A DNA stretch of 64,000 nucleotides from Aureispira sp964404215 (GCA_964404215.1 CAYOJF010000012.1:1-64000), one strand, 5' to 3'; positions 24,518-34,352 are shown, numbered from the stretch's first letter. Made by a program: numbers and translations. Notes: a model not told the origin generated them from the letters alone.

Positions 24518-26787
24518 TACATAAAGACGACTTGGCGAACAGCACTAATTTGTCCATTGTCTCTAATGACAATAAAATAGATCCCTGTAGGCAAATCTCC
24601 CTTTTGCCAATCCAATGTACCTTTTGAAGCTGTCAATTTCTGTTGCCAAACAACCTGACCTAATATATCTGTTATTTCTAAACTTGATTTAGTTGTCGAT
24701 TCTAATCCAGAAGACAAATGATACTGAATTTGAATTTGATGTTGGGCTGGATTGGGACTACAATCCAACTGAGTTGTGGTATTCGGCACTGATTTTATAG
24801 TACTAATCAAATAGCCACAAGAGCTATCCGCTACAGTTGCTAGAGGATTATAATTAATCGCTAATGTATCTGTACAACCATAAATCAAACAAGATTTCAA
24901 TAATTCATAAACATCTAATTTGCCATATCCCCAATGAATATTCGGTAAAGCAAAGTTTTGAGCAAAAACAAAAGAATCTAATCGAGCACTGTTCTGCAAA
25001 GCCTGCTTGATATCTGCATAATTAGCATAAGGTTTACATTGCAAATATAAGGCTACCGCTCCTGCTACCATAGGGGCGGACATTGAAGTCCCTCTATTCA
25101 CAACATGCCAACCGTCTTGATTCAATCTAGGATTTAAAGTTTGTCGATAAAAGTTAAGTGTACTGATAGAAAACGCAGACAAAACCTGCCCCCCTGGAGC
25201 TGTAATATCAGGTTTAGGATCTCCCTTACGAGTAGGTCCTAAGCTAGAGAAAGCTGCAATTCCAGACTTCGGAAAGCCTGTAGTATATAAAGCAATACTA
25301 TCTCCTGCATAGTCAATGTGATAATCTCTATTCTGGTAAGCCCCTACCGTAATCACCTTGTCAGAAGTGGTCCAATAACCAACAATACTTTGAATACTAT
25401 CAGGACTATTATAATGTGGGACATTAATATCTTGAAGCATTTGTGCGGTTCCTGTCAAAGATGGCTCACTCCATATATCATATTTACCTGTTCCTTGTGT
25501 CGTTAGTTGCCAATAACCATTATTGATAGATGACCCTATCCGAAAATATACTTCATAAGAATCTTCGTATTGATCCACATATATTTCTAGTTCTACCGCT
25601 TGCCCATCTGGGTTATTAAATAATATTTGCCGAACTTGACCAACATTTCCTGCTATATTAAAGTCACGTAAGATATTGTACCTATTGGTCTGTGCTTCTA
25701 CTTGATACGTGGTAGGATTAATCAATTGTAAGGAAAAATCTATTTGTTGAAAATCTGAAGTATCGGCATACAAAGCAAAATCAGTATAATAACTCCCTGT
25801 TGATTTAGAAAACCAGGTCTTAGTGGTAGAATTTTGAAGTGTTGCTCCCAAATGCATTGCAAAAGCTCTTGCATTACCTCCTGCCTGTATCAAAGCTCGC
25901 CCTGGCTTTACTTCCAATATATTCTCAACTAATTGAGCATACAAATCTTGAGAATCATGCCCACTAGTATAAGCTCCGACACTAGAGTTAACCACACAGG
26001 GCTTTCCAGTCGTATCTGCTTGGCGAAAAATATAGTACAATCCATCTACAAAACTACTCAAAAAGCTACTATTTCGAATAGCAACACAAGCAATATCAGC
26101 TTCAGGAGCAATCCCTACAAACTTCCCTGAAGCCAATCCATTTCCACCTGCCGTGCCCATCACATGCGAACCATGATCACCCGCCAAATGAGTACATTGA
26201 TAGCGGTTCAGGTCCATACTGTCCCAAGAAGCCCCATAACTAAAATAGGGTTCAAAATAATTAGCATCTGTCGAATTCTGATCCCACAAATGTAAGATAC
26301 GTGTAGACCCATTTGCATTCAAAAAATCAGGGTGCTGCCACTCGATCCCATCATCGATCATCCCTAACAAAACACCCTCTCCTCTATATCCTTGTGGCAA
26401 TACTCCCCATCCATCATGAGCAGCTAGAGCATTATTATGCTTCAGCATGATAGAATCTTCAAAGTGTGTCAATTGATGAGCCAATGTTTCTTTGTACTCA
26501 ATACGTTGAACGCCCCTGTTTTTTAGTAACTCTCGAACAGTGGCTAACGAAATATTTACGGAAGCAATATTCTTCACTCCATACTTATATTTGTCTTCGC
26601 CAGAGGCATTATTTACAATCTGTTCAATCGTTTTTAAGTTTCCTTTCACCAGAGCTGGCACATAGGTTATGGGATAGTTCACCAGAGCAGTTTCTTCTAG
26701 CAATATATGAAGCTGAGTATTAAGTTTGGAAGATTGTGCTTGTAATCCAAACACCCAAAAAGAGAGTAAAAATAAACTATATTTCAT
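24517..26787 (-). CDS. Secreted subtilisin-like (S8) protease with type IX secretion tail
   Basis: A 756-residue exported serine endopeptidase with signal peptide 1-17. The catalytic triad is Asp at about 145 (LLGMIDDGIEWQHPDF), His205 (GDHGSHVMGT) and Ser at about 568 (GTSMSAPMVAGA). A beta-rich insertion of about 200 residues lies between the His and Ser regions. After the protease domain comes a Cys-bearing module (YGCTDTLAINYNPLATVADSSCG) that is common just before sorting domains in Bacteroidota. The C-terminal type IX sorting domain (LDCSPNPAQHQIQIQ ... LPTGIYFIVI) follows. It probably digests extracellular protein for this likely predatory or scavenging organism. Monocistronic; a shared terminator lies downstream. 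Confidence 0.93.
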   Translation of the reverse strand: MKYSLFLLSFWVFGLQAQSSKLNTQLHILLEETALVNYPITYVPALVKGNLKTIEQIVNNASGEDKYKYGVKNIASVNISLATVRELLKNRGVQRIEYKETLAHQLTHFEDSIMLKHNNALAAHDGWGVLPQGYRGEGVLLGMIDDGIEWQHPDFLNANGSTRILHLWDQNSTDANYFEPYFSYGASWDSMDLNRYQCTHLAGDHGSHVMGTAGGNGLASGKFVGIAPEADIACVAIRNSSFLSSFVDGLYYIFRQADTTGKPCVVNSSVGAYTSGHDSQDLYAQLVENILEVKPGRALIQAGGNARAFAMHLGATLQNSTTKTWFSKSTGSYYTDFALYADTSDFQQIDFSLQLINPTTYQVEAQTNRYNILRDFNIAGNVGQVRQILFNNPDGQAVELEIYVDQYEDSYEVYFRIGSSINNGYWQLTTQGTGKYDIWSEPSLTGTAQMLQDINVPHYNSPDSIQSIVGYWTTSDKVITVGAYQNRDYHIDYAGDSIALYTTGFPKSGIAAFSSLGPTRKGDPKPDITAPGGQVLSAFSISTLNFYRQTLNPRLNQDGWHVVNRGTSMSAPMVAGAVALYLQCKPYANYADIKQALQNSARLDSFVFAQNFALPNIHWGYGKLDVYELLKSCLIYGCTDTLAINYNPLATVADSSCGYLISTIKSVPNTTTQLDCSPNPAQHQIQIQYHLSSGLESTTKSSLEITDILGQVVWQQKLTASKGTLDWQKGDLPTGIYFIVIRDNGQISAVRQVVFM

Positions 26788-27072
26788 CTATCATTTTTTT
26801 AGATTAAATCTAAATAGCTAAAACAACTAACTAGGTGGTTAATTATCCAGTAAAAATGCTTTATTTTGTTGAACTGTAGTACAACTTTTTACTAAAGTTA
26901 TTCTATTTTTGCAACTCAACCACACAAAAACAATCAGAGAGGGATTGTTATCTCTTTACTATCTCCTATATTCCAAGTTTGACTATTGTCAAATATAAAC
27001 AACTTGAATAGCTAAAGGTTATATTAAATGAATGATATACCACTTCCTCTAAAATACAAAAAATAATCTCTA

Positions 27073-28422
27073 ATGGGAATACAACAAATCATATTTGCGG
27101 TACTTGTGCTAATTACTTTTGGTATTGCGGCTAAAAAATACAAGTTTATTTACCGTAATATCATGCTAGGTACGAAAGAAGAAATCACTGGTGACAAAGG
27201 TGAACGTCTCAAAAATACGATTATGATTGCACTAGGACAGAAAAAAATGTTCAAACGTCCTCTAGCTGCGGTCTTACACCTTTTCATTTATGTTGCCTTT
27301 ATATTTACACAAATAGAACTCCTTGAAATTTTCGTTGATGGCTTATTTGGACAACACCGCTTTTTCAAACCTTATTTAGGTGGTTTGTACACTGCTATTA
27401 TCAATACCATAGAGTTTCTTTCTTTAGGGGCATTGATTGCTACTTTTATATTCTTGGCTAGAAGAAATCTACTAAAATTACCTCGCTTCACTATGTCAGA
27501 AATGACTGGTTGGCCTAAATTAGATGGTAATTTGATTCTGTATGCTGAGATTATCTTAGTCGTTTGCATTTTCACTATGAATAGTGCTGATGTAGCCGCT
27601 CATCCTGATTACAATTTCTTAATTAGTAGTCAATTAGCACCATTATGGGGCAACACAATCTCTACTGAAGCTTTACACACCATAGAACGTGTTGGTTGGT
27701 GGGGACATATTATGGTAGTTTTTGCTTTCCTAAACTATCTTCCTTACTCTAAGCACCTACATATCTTGTTAGCTTTCCCAAATACATACTTTGCTCGATT
27801 GAATCCCAAGGGAGAAATGAAGAACATGAAAGATGTTCAAGATGAGGTTGCTTCTATGTTTGATCCAGAAGCTGCTTTTGCTGAGCCTGATATGGATGCT
27901 CCTATGCCTAAATTTGGTGCTTCCGATGTTACGGAATTGCACTGGACCAGTGTACTATCTGCTTATACTTGTACAGAATGTGGTCGTTGTTCTTCTGTTT
28001 GTCCTGCTAGCCAGACAGGCAAAAAACTATCGCCTCGTAAAATCATGATGGATATTAGAGATAGAGCAGATGAAATCGGTGCTAACATTGATATGAACAA
28101 AACAGAGTTCATCAATGAAGAACAAAAAGAAGAAGTCTCTATTTTGACAGCAGAGAATTATAATGATGGAAAATCATTATTTGACTACATTAGTGAAGAA
28201 GAACTTAGAGCTTGTACTACTTGTAGTGCTTGTATGGAAGCTTGTCCTATTATGATTAGTCCAATGGATATGATTGTAGAATTAAGAAGAAACTTAATCC
28301 TCGAAAAATCTCAATCTCCAGAAGAATGGAATGCGATGTTTAACGCTGTAGAGAACAATGGTGCTCCTTGGGCTTTCTCTCCAGATGATAGAGATAAATG
28401 GATTGCAGATGCTAATGCTTAA
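27073..28422 (+). CDS. Membrane-bound 4Fe-4S oxidoreductase subunit (HdrC-like, with NarI-like membrane domain)
   Basis: A 449-residue electron-transfer protein. The N-terminal half has about five to six transmembrane helices resembling the cytochrome b-type subunit of respiratory nitrate reductase (RPLAAVLHLFIYVAF; TIERVGWWGHIMVVF with candidate heme His). The C-terminal half holds two 4Fe-4S cluster motifs: CTECGRCSSVCP (about 299-310) and CTTCSACMEACP (about 380-391). It probably passes electrons between the quinone pool and a soluble partner. In related genomes the next gene is often a CCG-domain (HdrB/GlpC-like) subunit; here a terminator follows instead. Physiological partner unknown. 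Confidence 0.85.
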   Translation: MGIQQIIFAVLVLITFGIAAKKYKFIYRNIMLGTKEEITGDKGERLKNTIMIALGQKKMFKRPLAAVLHLFIYVAFIFTQIELLEIFVDGLFGQHRFFKPYLGGLYTAIINTIEFLSLGALIATFIFLARRNLLKLPRFTMSEMTGWPKLDGNLILYAEIILVVCIFTMNSADVAAHPDYNFLISSQLAPLWGNTISTEALHTIERVGWWGHIMVVFAFLNYLPYSKHLHILLAFPNTYFARLNPKGEMKNMKDVQDEVASMFDPEAAFAEPDMDAPMPKFGASDVTELHWTSVLSAYTCTECGRCSSVCPASQTGKKLSPRKIMMDIRDRADEIGANIDMNKTEFINEEQKEEVSILTAENYNDGKSLFDYISEEELRACTTCSACMEACPIMISPMDMIVELRRNLILEKSQSPEEWNAMFNAVENNGAPWAFSPDDRDKWIADANA

Positions 28423-28446
28423 GCAATAACTTATAAACAAATATAA

Positions 28447-28492
28447 GAGAAGGGATATGACCATGATGGTTATATCCCTTCTTCTTTTTTAT
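28447..28492 (+). terminator. Terminator of the Fe-S oxidoreductase gene
   Basis: Stem AGAAGGGATAT / ATATCCCTTCT followed by TCTTTTTT, about 30 bases after the stop codon. Confidence 0.85.
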
Positions 28493-28979
28493 GTTGGGGT
28501 ATTTAGAAGTAGATTTCCTGAACTATTTTCCATAAAAACAAAAACATAATCAATTGATTTACATAGTTTTACAACAAACAAAAAATTGGTAACTTTTGAT
28601 AGAAATTCTATAATTTAAGCCAAAAACCCATTTTTAGCCATTTTGTCCTAAAAACGGGGTATTTTATTTTAAGAATCCTGCTAAAACAAATTGATGCTGC
28701 TATTTTGAGCATGTTGGAAGCTAGGAAATACAATCCGTTGATGAGGCAGACCAATTTCAATGGGCAACGTTTTTGAAGGGTGGAAGAGATAGCTAAGAGG
28801 CTATAGGTGCTCGTTTTGTCAATAGTTTACGATAAAAATTCCATTGAAATCTGCATCGAAATGTGATTGTATCTAGTTGTAAACTTAGCTCTAGACTTTG
28901 CTTCTTTCGGCAATGGAAAGAAGAATACCAATAATTTGTTTTACTCCTGAATATCCCTATGTCCAATTAATAGAAGAAG
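28493..28979. other. Intergenic stretch of odd composition, no gene
   Basis: The first ~180 bases are AT-rich. From about 28680 to 28960 the sequence is noticeably less AT-rich and reads unlike neighbouring spacers. It contains a widely spaced inverted repeat, ATTTCAATGG (28754-28763) against CCATTGAAAT (28841-28850). No reading frame of useful length survives. It may be the decayed remnant of a gene or mobile element. Confidence 0.4.
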
Positions 28980-29354
28980 TTACCTATTTCTAAATATCTT
29001 TTGTTCTTCCACTGTTACTAGATCCTCTATTTTGTCATAAAAATCAAATGTACCAACAGTAGTAGCTGAGTCTTCATTGATAATATATCCTGCCCACCCT
29101 CTAGTCATAGAAGCTGTCATTCCAGATAAAGTAAAATTTAGTCTAGCACCATTACATAAAACTTTTATCCCAGCCTTATCAAAATGCTCTTTTCTTATAT
29201 CATTGAAACAATGATAGATAGTATAACCTGTATGAACACTACCCCTGTAGGATATAGCACAATCTTCATTATAGTCTGTTTTACAGTCCATACACACTTC
29301 CTCTCTTTCACCATTTGGAAATTGCAATGTCAAAATTAGCTTATCGCTCTTCAT
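28980..29354 (-). CDS. Hypothetical small protein
   Basis: A 124-residue soluble protein with no signal peptide. It looks beta-rich (LILTLQFPNG; VHTGYTIYHC) and has four Cys, including an MDC-K-TDYNEDC arrangement near residues 22-32 that could bind metal or form disulfides, though the protein lacks an export signal. It begins two bases after the stop of the YfcC transporter and so is probably cotranscribed with it. No family recognised. Confidence 0.6.
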   Translation of the reverse strand: MKSDKLILTLQFPNGEREEVCMDCKTDYNEDCAISYRGSVHTGYTIYHCFNDIRKEHFDKAGIKVLCNGARLNFTLSGMTASMTRGWAGYIINEDSATTVGTFDFYDKIEDLVTVEEQKIFRNR

Positions 29355-29356
29355 AT

Positions 29357-30859
29357 CTAGATATACACCTTTATTGTCAAAAATATCATAGTCAATAAAG
29401 TCAGTATCAAAAGTAAAGGCATTACAAATTTAAGCCATTTATCATACGTAACATTTACCATAGTCAATGATGCTAAAATAAGACCTGTAGGCGTAATGAA
29501 TGCCATTAGCCCCATACCAAATTGATAAGCATCTACTACCACAGCACGAGGCACTGCCACTACATCACCCAAAGGAGCCATTACAGGCATAGACAGTACT
29601 GCCATCCCAGAAGAAGAAGGTATAAAAAACGATAGACCCGCATATAAGAATAGCATAACATTGGCAAATACTGCCTTAGGCATTCCTTCTACTACTCCTG
29701 AAGCATAGAAGAGTAAGGTATCACTAATAGCTCCATCGTCCATCAACACGGTTACTCCTCTAGCAATACCAATAATTAGAGCAACTCCTAACAAGTCATT
29801 CGCTCCTTTTACAAATTCATGAACAAAGGTTTTTTCTGGTACGCCTGCTACGACGCCTACCAAAATAGAGAAAACAAAAAATAGAGTTGTCATTTCTAAA
29901 AACCACCAACTAAGGTAAGAAACACCAACTATCATAATGATAAAGGACATCAAAAAGAGAAATAATACCAGTTGTATTTTCCCTGTAAAAGCAACAGTCG
30001 CTCCCTCTTTTTCGACTGCAAACATAGCTTCAATCTCTTGTTTTTGACTATAGATAATCGACTGAGTAGGATCTTTTCGTACACGCTCAGCATACCGAAT
30101 GATGTACCAGAGGCAAACTATTGTCCCTCCAACTAGCATAACAATACGTCCTATCAGTCCTTCTGTCCAGTTGATCCCTGCTGCATTGGAAGCTATAATA
30201 GCACTAAATGGATTGACTGTAGAAGCCATCGTACCAATAGAAGAACCTATGTAAATAGCTCCTAGAGCTACTATAGCATCATATCCTGCTGCCAAAAATA
30301 CGGGGACTAGTATGGGGTAAAAAGCAATGGTTTCTTCTGCTAACCCAAAGGTCGTTCCTCCCAAAGCAACTAAACAGGTAATAATTACGATCAACAAAGC
30401 TTCTCGCCCTTTCATATTTTGAGCCAATCGGCTTACTCCTGCATCAAATGCTCCTGTGAAATTGATTAAACCTATGAAACCACCAATTATTAATACAAAT
30501 AGAATAACATCAATTGCTCCTTCTACTCCCTTAATAGGTGATTGTATAAATTTAGTCGCATTTTGAGGGGTAGCTTCTACACTATAATAGGTATTCGGTA
30601 TTCCTACTGGTTTCCAAATAGCTCCTGTCTCAAATTTAGAAATCTCCATCAATAGCCCCAATTTATCTAATGTTTCCTGTGTAGCCGGGTATTCTATATC
30701 TTCGTTCTGGGCATGATGGATAAAAATAGCGGTATCATCTGTTTTTTTATATTCTAACTTTTCGTACTTCCCTGCTGGGATTAACCAAGTCAAGCCCGCC
30801 ACAAAAGCAGCAATAATTAATAGTACTGTATGGGCGGTTGGAAATTTCATTTTTTTCAT
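29357..30859 (-). CDS. YfcC family membrane transporter
   Basis: A 500-residue polytopic inner-membrane protein with about 12 hydrophobic segments, of the YfcC/DcuC-like ion-transporter group. The N-terminus FPTAHTVLLIIAAFVAGLTWLIPAGKY is diagnostic, as are GGTTFGLAEETIAFYPIL near 165-182 and SSSGMAVLSMP near 416-426. Members are believed to move carboxylates or amino acids; the substrate is not established. ATG at 30859 overlaps the stop of the upstream thioredoxin-like gene by one base; a second ATG at 30850 is also possible. It forms an operon with that gene and with 28980-29354. Confidence 0.87.
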   Translation of the reverse strand: MKKMKFPTAHTVLLIIAAFVAGLTWLIPAGKYEKLEYKKTDDTAIFIHHAQNEDIEYPATQETLDKLGLLMEISKFETGAIWKPVGIPNTYYSVEATPQNATKFIQSPIKGVEGAIDVILFVLIIGGFIGLINFTGAFDAGVSRLAQNMKGREALLIVIITCLVALGGTTFGLAEETIAFYPILVPVFLAAGYDAIVALGAIYIGSSIGTMASTVNPFSAIIASNAAGINWTEGLIGRIVMLVGGTIVCLWYIIRYAERVRKDPTQSIIYSQKQEIEAMFAVEKEGATVAFTGKIQLVLFLFLMSFIIMIVGVSYLSWWFLEMTTLFFVFSILVGVVAGVPEKTFVHEFVKGANDLLGVALIIGIARGVTVLMDDGAISDTLLFYASGVVEGMPKAVFANVMLFLYAGLSFFIPSSSGMAVLSMPVMAPLGDVVAVPRAVVVDAYQFGMGLMAFITPTGLILASLTMVNVTYDKWLKFVMPLLLILTLLTMIFLTIKVYI

Positions 30860-31293
30860 TAGACACTCGTATTAATACAATTTTCAATAGCTTGTTTGAT
30901 ATCTTCTAACATAAATGGATGCCAATTGACATCTTGGTACAATACTTTGCCCATAGTATCAATCAAATAGATACGAGGCACATGCATTTTAGCAAAGTGG
31001 CTATATAGCTTTCGCTCAGGATCTGGAATAAGCTGGTAATGTGTTTGGGTTTCTTTTGCCCATTCATTCAATTCCTTTGCTTCATGTTCCCTCCCTATAC
31101 CAATTAGTTGGATATGATCCAAATAAGGGGCGGCTATTTCACTAATCGAAGGAGTTGCTTTTTGGCAAGAGCCACACCAGGTCGTGAACAACACCAATAA
31201 GCTAGGTTTGGTACTACCTGCTCCAAACACCACTGTTTTCCCCTCACTGTCTGTCACTTCAAATCGCTCCAATTTTTTGATTACTTGTTCCAT
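30859..31293 (-). CDS. TlpA-like thioredoxin-fold protein
   Basis: A 144-residue thioredoxin-fold protein with active site WCGSC (about residues 38-42, in LLVLFTTWCGSCQKA) and a cis-Pro region KMHVPRIYLID (about 107-117). It has no signal peptide by eye, so it would act in the cytoplasm, unusual for TlpA-like proteins that normally act outside; the true start could lie elsewhere, but the reading begins at a natural ATG. It precedes the YfcC transporter with a one-base overlap. It may reduce disulfides or peroxides; partner unknown. Confidence 0.8.
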   Translation of the reverse strand: MEQVIKKLERFEVTDSEGKTVVFGAGSTKPSLLVLFTTWCGSCQKATPSISEIAAPYLDHIQLIGIGREHEAKELNEWAKETQTHYQLIPDPERKLYSHFAKMHVPRIYLIDTMGKVLYQDVNWHPFMLEDIKQAIENCINTSV

Positions 31294-31471
31294 TTTGATT
31301 TATTTTCTTTTGATTTTACTCTAAAATGCTATTTTCTTTTGAGTTGGTCAAACTTTTCTTGGAAGTTGTTTAAGAAGTCATGATGAAATAGTTGATCAGT
31401 CATTGATAAAGAACACACCAAATTAAAGACAGTAGGCATCTTTGTAAGAAATTCTCCAATAAAAAAATACG

Positions 31472-32197
31472 ATGCAAAAAATAATCTATTTCTTAGCTCT
31501 CTTATTCTGTAGCTGTCAAGATACACCACAAGAATTAACTACAATTGAAAATTCTCTGGTGAAACCTATATTACTAATTGATACATTCCAAAATAAACTA
31601 ACATTAGACACTGCTACAACGATTAGTACGGCCAATTTCTATCCTATGTATATTGGAGCTCGAAAGGATTCCATTTTATTAAATTATTGGTCTGGTGACA
31701 TTGATTATAAATCAAGAGGTTATAATGATTTTCGTCGAATTGATTCAAGTGGTCTCACCGTGTATGTTGATACAACACAAATTACGGGGTCGGTCAATAC
31801 ATTTGTTTACATCCCTACTAGCACTACTCCAAACGAAAGTCAAAAAGAAAGGCTATTGAGAGGAGTCTTTAGAGGGCCTAATAAATCCTACCCTATCATT
31901 ATTAGCAATACAACTCAAGATACTTTTAATATAGGCTATGGCAATCATATTCCTTTAATAATAGAAGCAAAGGATAGTATTGGAATATGGAAATCTATCC
32001 AGAAGCCTTATATTTATGAGTGTGGTGTAAAACTACCTTATTTCTATCTACCTCCCAATAAAATACTACTCAGTACTTGTAAGCTATTTGAAGGTAATTA
32101 TAAAACAAAATTGAGAGTTGTTCTTGGATTCGGACAAATAGTAGCCTCCAACGAGTTTGATGGTTATATAAATTATGCTCAATTTGGAGGAAAATAG
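31472..32197 (+). CDS. Lipoprotein of unknown function
   Basis: A 241-residue exported protein with a short hydrophobic segment (residues 4-12) and lipobox LLFCSC (Cys13 or Cys15 lipidated). The mature protein looks beta-rich and of immunoglobulin-like pattern (NTFVYIPTSTT, RGPNKSYPIIISNTTQDTFNIGYG), with no recognised domain. It reads rightward, divergent from the thioredoxin gene, and lies 49 bases before the acetyltransferase. Function unknown. Confidence 0.7.
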   Translation: MQKIIYFLALLFCSCQDTPQELTTIENSLVKPILLIDTFQNKLTLDTATTISTANFYPMYIGARKDSILLNYWSGDIDYKSRGYNDFRRIDSSGLTVYVDTTQITGSVNTFVYIPTSTTPNESQKERLLRGVFRGPNKSYPIIISNTTQDTFNIGYGNHIPLIIEAKDSIGIWKSIQKPYIYECGVKLPYFYLPPNKILLSTCKLFEGNYKTKLRVVLGFGQIVASNEFDGYINYAQFGGK

Positions 32198-32246
32198 TAA
32201 ATTATCTACAGCAAACTTCAATTAGAATTTCTCAAAAATATTATTT

Positions 32247-32801
32247 ATGACTACCCAATATCTTTTTCAGTCAGAACGCTTAGGCTTCCGAAACTGGATA
32301 TCTTCTGACTTGAGTGCCTTAGCTGCAATGAACGCTGATCCAGCAGTAATGGAGCACTTTCCTACTACTCTAAACATCAATGAAAATAAAGCATTCTTAG
32401 AACGATTACAAAATCATTACGAAAAGAACAGCTATACTTATTTTGCAACCGAAATTCTTACTACAGGTGAATTTATTGGCTTTATTGGTTTAGCTTACCA
32501 AGACTACAAAACGCCATTTACTCCTGCTACAGATATTGGCTGGCGGCTAAAAAAGGCTGCTTGGGGCAAAGGATATGCCACAGAAGGAGCCAAAAAATGC
32601 TTAGAGTTTGCCTTTTTAGAGTTAGGTATCCATAAAATTGTCTCTACTTGCACCATTAACAACAATAAATCTGAAAAGGTAATGCAAAAAATAGGCATGA
32701 CGAAAATGGGTCTATTTAAGCATCCTAAACTAGGAGATTATCCTGATTTAGAGGAGTGTGTTTGGTATGAGATAAAGAAGTCTATTGAGATTGCTATGTA
32801 A
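32247..32801 (+). CDS. GNAT family N-acetyltransferase (RimJ/RimL-like)
   Basis: A 184-residue acetyl-CoA-dependent acetyltransferase. Motif A, which binds the pyrophosphate of CoA, is the segment GWRLKKAAWGKGYATEGAK (about residues 98-116). It is followed by LELGIHKIVSTCTINNNKSEKVMQKIGM, the typical RimJ/L-group ending. The N-terminus LFQSERLGFRNW (7-18) also matches that group. The target could be a protein N-terminus or a small molecule. It follows the lipoprotein gene closely, but a functional link is not evident. Confidence 0.88.
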   Translation: MTTQYLFQSERLGFRNWISSDLSALAAMNADPAVMEHFPTTLNINENKAFLERLQNHYEKNSYTYFATEILTTGEFIGFIGLAYQDYKTPFTPATDIGWRLKKAAWGKGYATEGAKKCLEFAFLELGIHKIVSTCTINNNKSEKVMQKIGMTKMGLFKHPKLGDYPDLEECVWYEIKKSIEIAM

Positions 32802-32900
32802 CCTATTCATAGGTCTTCATTATTAATAATAATAGAAATTACTGCGAACCATTAAGCTTGTTCAAATTTATTTCATTATAAAATAAAAGTTCCTCTAATA

Positions 32901-32915
32901 AGAGCATGTCCAACT
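32901..32915 (+). repeat. Single end of the AGAGCATG element
   Basis: AGAGCATGTCCAAC, 15 bases before the DUF4419 start, matches the terminus of the MITE-like repeat. It lies inside what should be the 5' leader of that gene. Confidence 0.45.
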
Positions 32916-32929
32916 AACCCAATAATACT

Positions 32930-34246
32930 ATGACATTTAATATTGAAGATCTATCCCCTCCTGGATATCTACTCCCCGAAAAAGAATACACAGAAATCAT
33001 TGCTTCTTATTCTAAAAACATAGAGGCTTCTTCTTGCGAAAAAAGACAAATTGTTCATCTAGGTAAACAGGCATTTATTCGAGGGCTTCATCAAGCCTAT
33101 GCAGAACATAGACCATTTACAATAAGTCCTGATATCTTATGGCTTTTGATATGCCAAGGTTTTTCTAAACATGTGAATTCTAATTCTGATGAATTACGTA
33201 CTATGTTTGTAGAACATAAGGCTAAAAAAGAGCTTAGGATTCGAAATGATGAATTATTAGCATACCCCGAAAAATGGATTGAGACCATTCCTTCCTTAGT
33301 CAAACAAGTTGAAGCCAATATCAAAGGATCTATAATCGAAACACTAACTGCTGATTTTAGCACAACAACAATAACATCTGATATAGCCTGCAAAGTTACC
33401 ATGCTTGATACTTTTAAATCTTTTTTTGATTACACTGTAGTCACTGGAATTTGTGGTATTCCCGCTATTACACTACTAGGCACAATAGAAGACTGGGAGA
33501 AAATTATTCTTAAGCTAAATAAACTATCCAACTATAACTTAGTATGGTGGACAAGCGAACTCTTACCTATTATTGATAAAATCATAGCAACTCTAAATGG
33601 GGACATTGATAAAATATTCTGGAGGAACATCTACAAAGTCCATACGCCTAATGAATATGGTGCTACTGAAAAAATAACAGGTTGGATTGCAAAGTTCTTC
33701 CCTTATGACAAATTTGGAGAAAAAACAAAATTGAGTCTACTAGATATAGATGATCTCCCAGACGAATTGTGTGCAGTTGATTTCACCTGGGAAATTATTG
33801 GCGGTCCAATACTTATTTCTCATAAAATGACTTTCACTGCTGGTTTTGTAGGTCTTTCACAAAATAAAGATACTTTTTCGTTAAAACCTGAAATAGGATG
33901 GTGGGTTAGTGAAAGCAATTCCGAAAAAAAAGTATTACCAAAAATAGATTCAGATGGAATATTGAACTATTACCTAATAAAAGAAGTCCCTAAAGAACTC
34001 TATAAAATTCGAAGACTAAATAGCTTGAGCTTGTCCTTTGTCAATGATGTAAAAATTCCTCTTAAGCTAGGGAAAATTTCTCTAAGTTGTATAAATGTTT
34101 CTGGTCAAATTTCTAATTTTGAAATCTTCAAACTAAAAAATTTATTCCCCAACGCTCTCGTTTATGTAAATGGAGAAATGATACAACACCAAGGAAATTT
34201 GTTAGCTAGATTAATTTCTACATCTAGATATTTTCTGAGGTTCTAG
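32930..34246 (+). CDS. DUF4419 domain-containing protein
   Basis: A 438-residue soluble protein. The segment AFIRGLHQAYAEHRPFTISPDILWLLICQGFSKHVN (about residues 46-81) is the conserved core of DUF4419, a family found in bacteria and widely in fungi whose function is not known to me. Later it has WWTSELLPIIDKI and a G-G-P-x-I strand near residues 290-300, as in that family. No signal peptide. It ends 57 bases before a strong bidirectional terminator and stands alone. Sporadic taxonomic distribution of the family hints at lateral transfer, but base composition here matches the neighbours. Confidence 0.8.
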   Translation: MTFNIEDLSPPGYLLPEKEYTEIIASYSKNIEASSCEKRQIVHLGKQAFIRGLHQAYAEHRPFTISPDILWLLICQGFSKHVNSNSDELRTMFVEHKAKKELRIRNDELLAYPEKWIETIPSLVKQVEANIKGSIIETLTADFSTTTITSDIACKVTMLDTFKSFFDYTVVTGICGIPAITLLGTIEDWEKIILKLNKLSNYNLVWWTSELLPIIDKIIATLNGDIDKIFWRNIYKVHTPNEYGATEKITGWIAKFFPYDKFGEKTKLSLLDIDDLPDELCAVDFTWEIIGGPILISHKMTFTAGFVGLSQNKDTFSLKPEIGWWVSESNSEKKVLPKIDSDGILNYYLIKEVPKELYKIRRLNSLSLSFVNDVKIPLKLGKISLSCINVSGQISNFEIFKLKNLFPNALVYVNGEMIQHQGNLLARLISTSRYFLRF

Positions 34247-34289
34247 CTAATTGAAAACAATTTGTTAGCTCAACAAAACTGTACCGTTT

Positions 34290-34340
34290 CAAACAAAAAC
34301 CTCTTTCAGTAAACTGAAAGAGGTTTTTGTTTTATTTTTA
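34290..34340. terminator. Strong bidirectional terminator
   Basis: Near-perfect stem AACAAAAACCTCTTTCAG / CTGAAAGAGGTTTTTGTT with a TAAA loop, flanked by A- and T-runs. It serves both the DUF4419 gene and the convergent RNase R gene. Confidence 0.92.
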
Positions 34341-34352
34341 TTAGTGATTAGA

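Noticed and set aside
31329..31529. A 66-codon minus-strand frame upstream of the thioredoxin-like gene
   Set aside because: It overlaps the start of the better-supported lipoprotein at 31472. Its final ~35 codons could be a tiny protein, but there is no support beyond being open.
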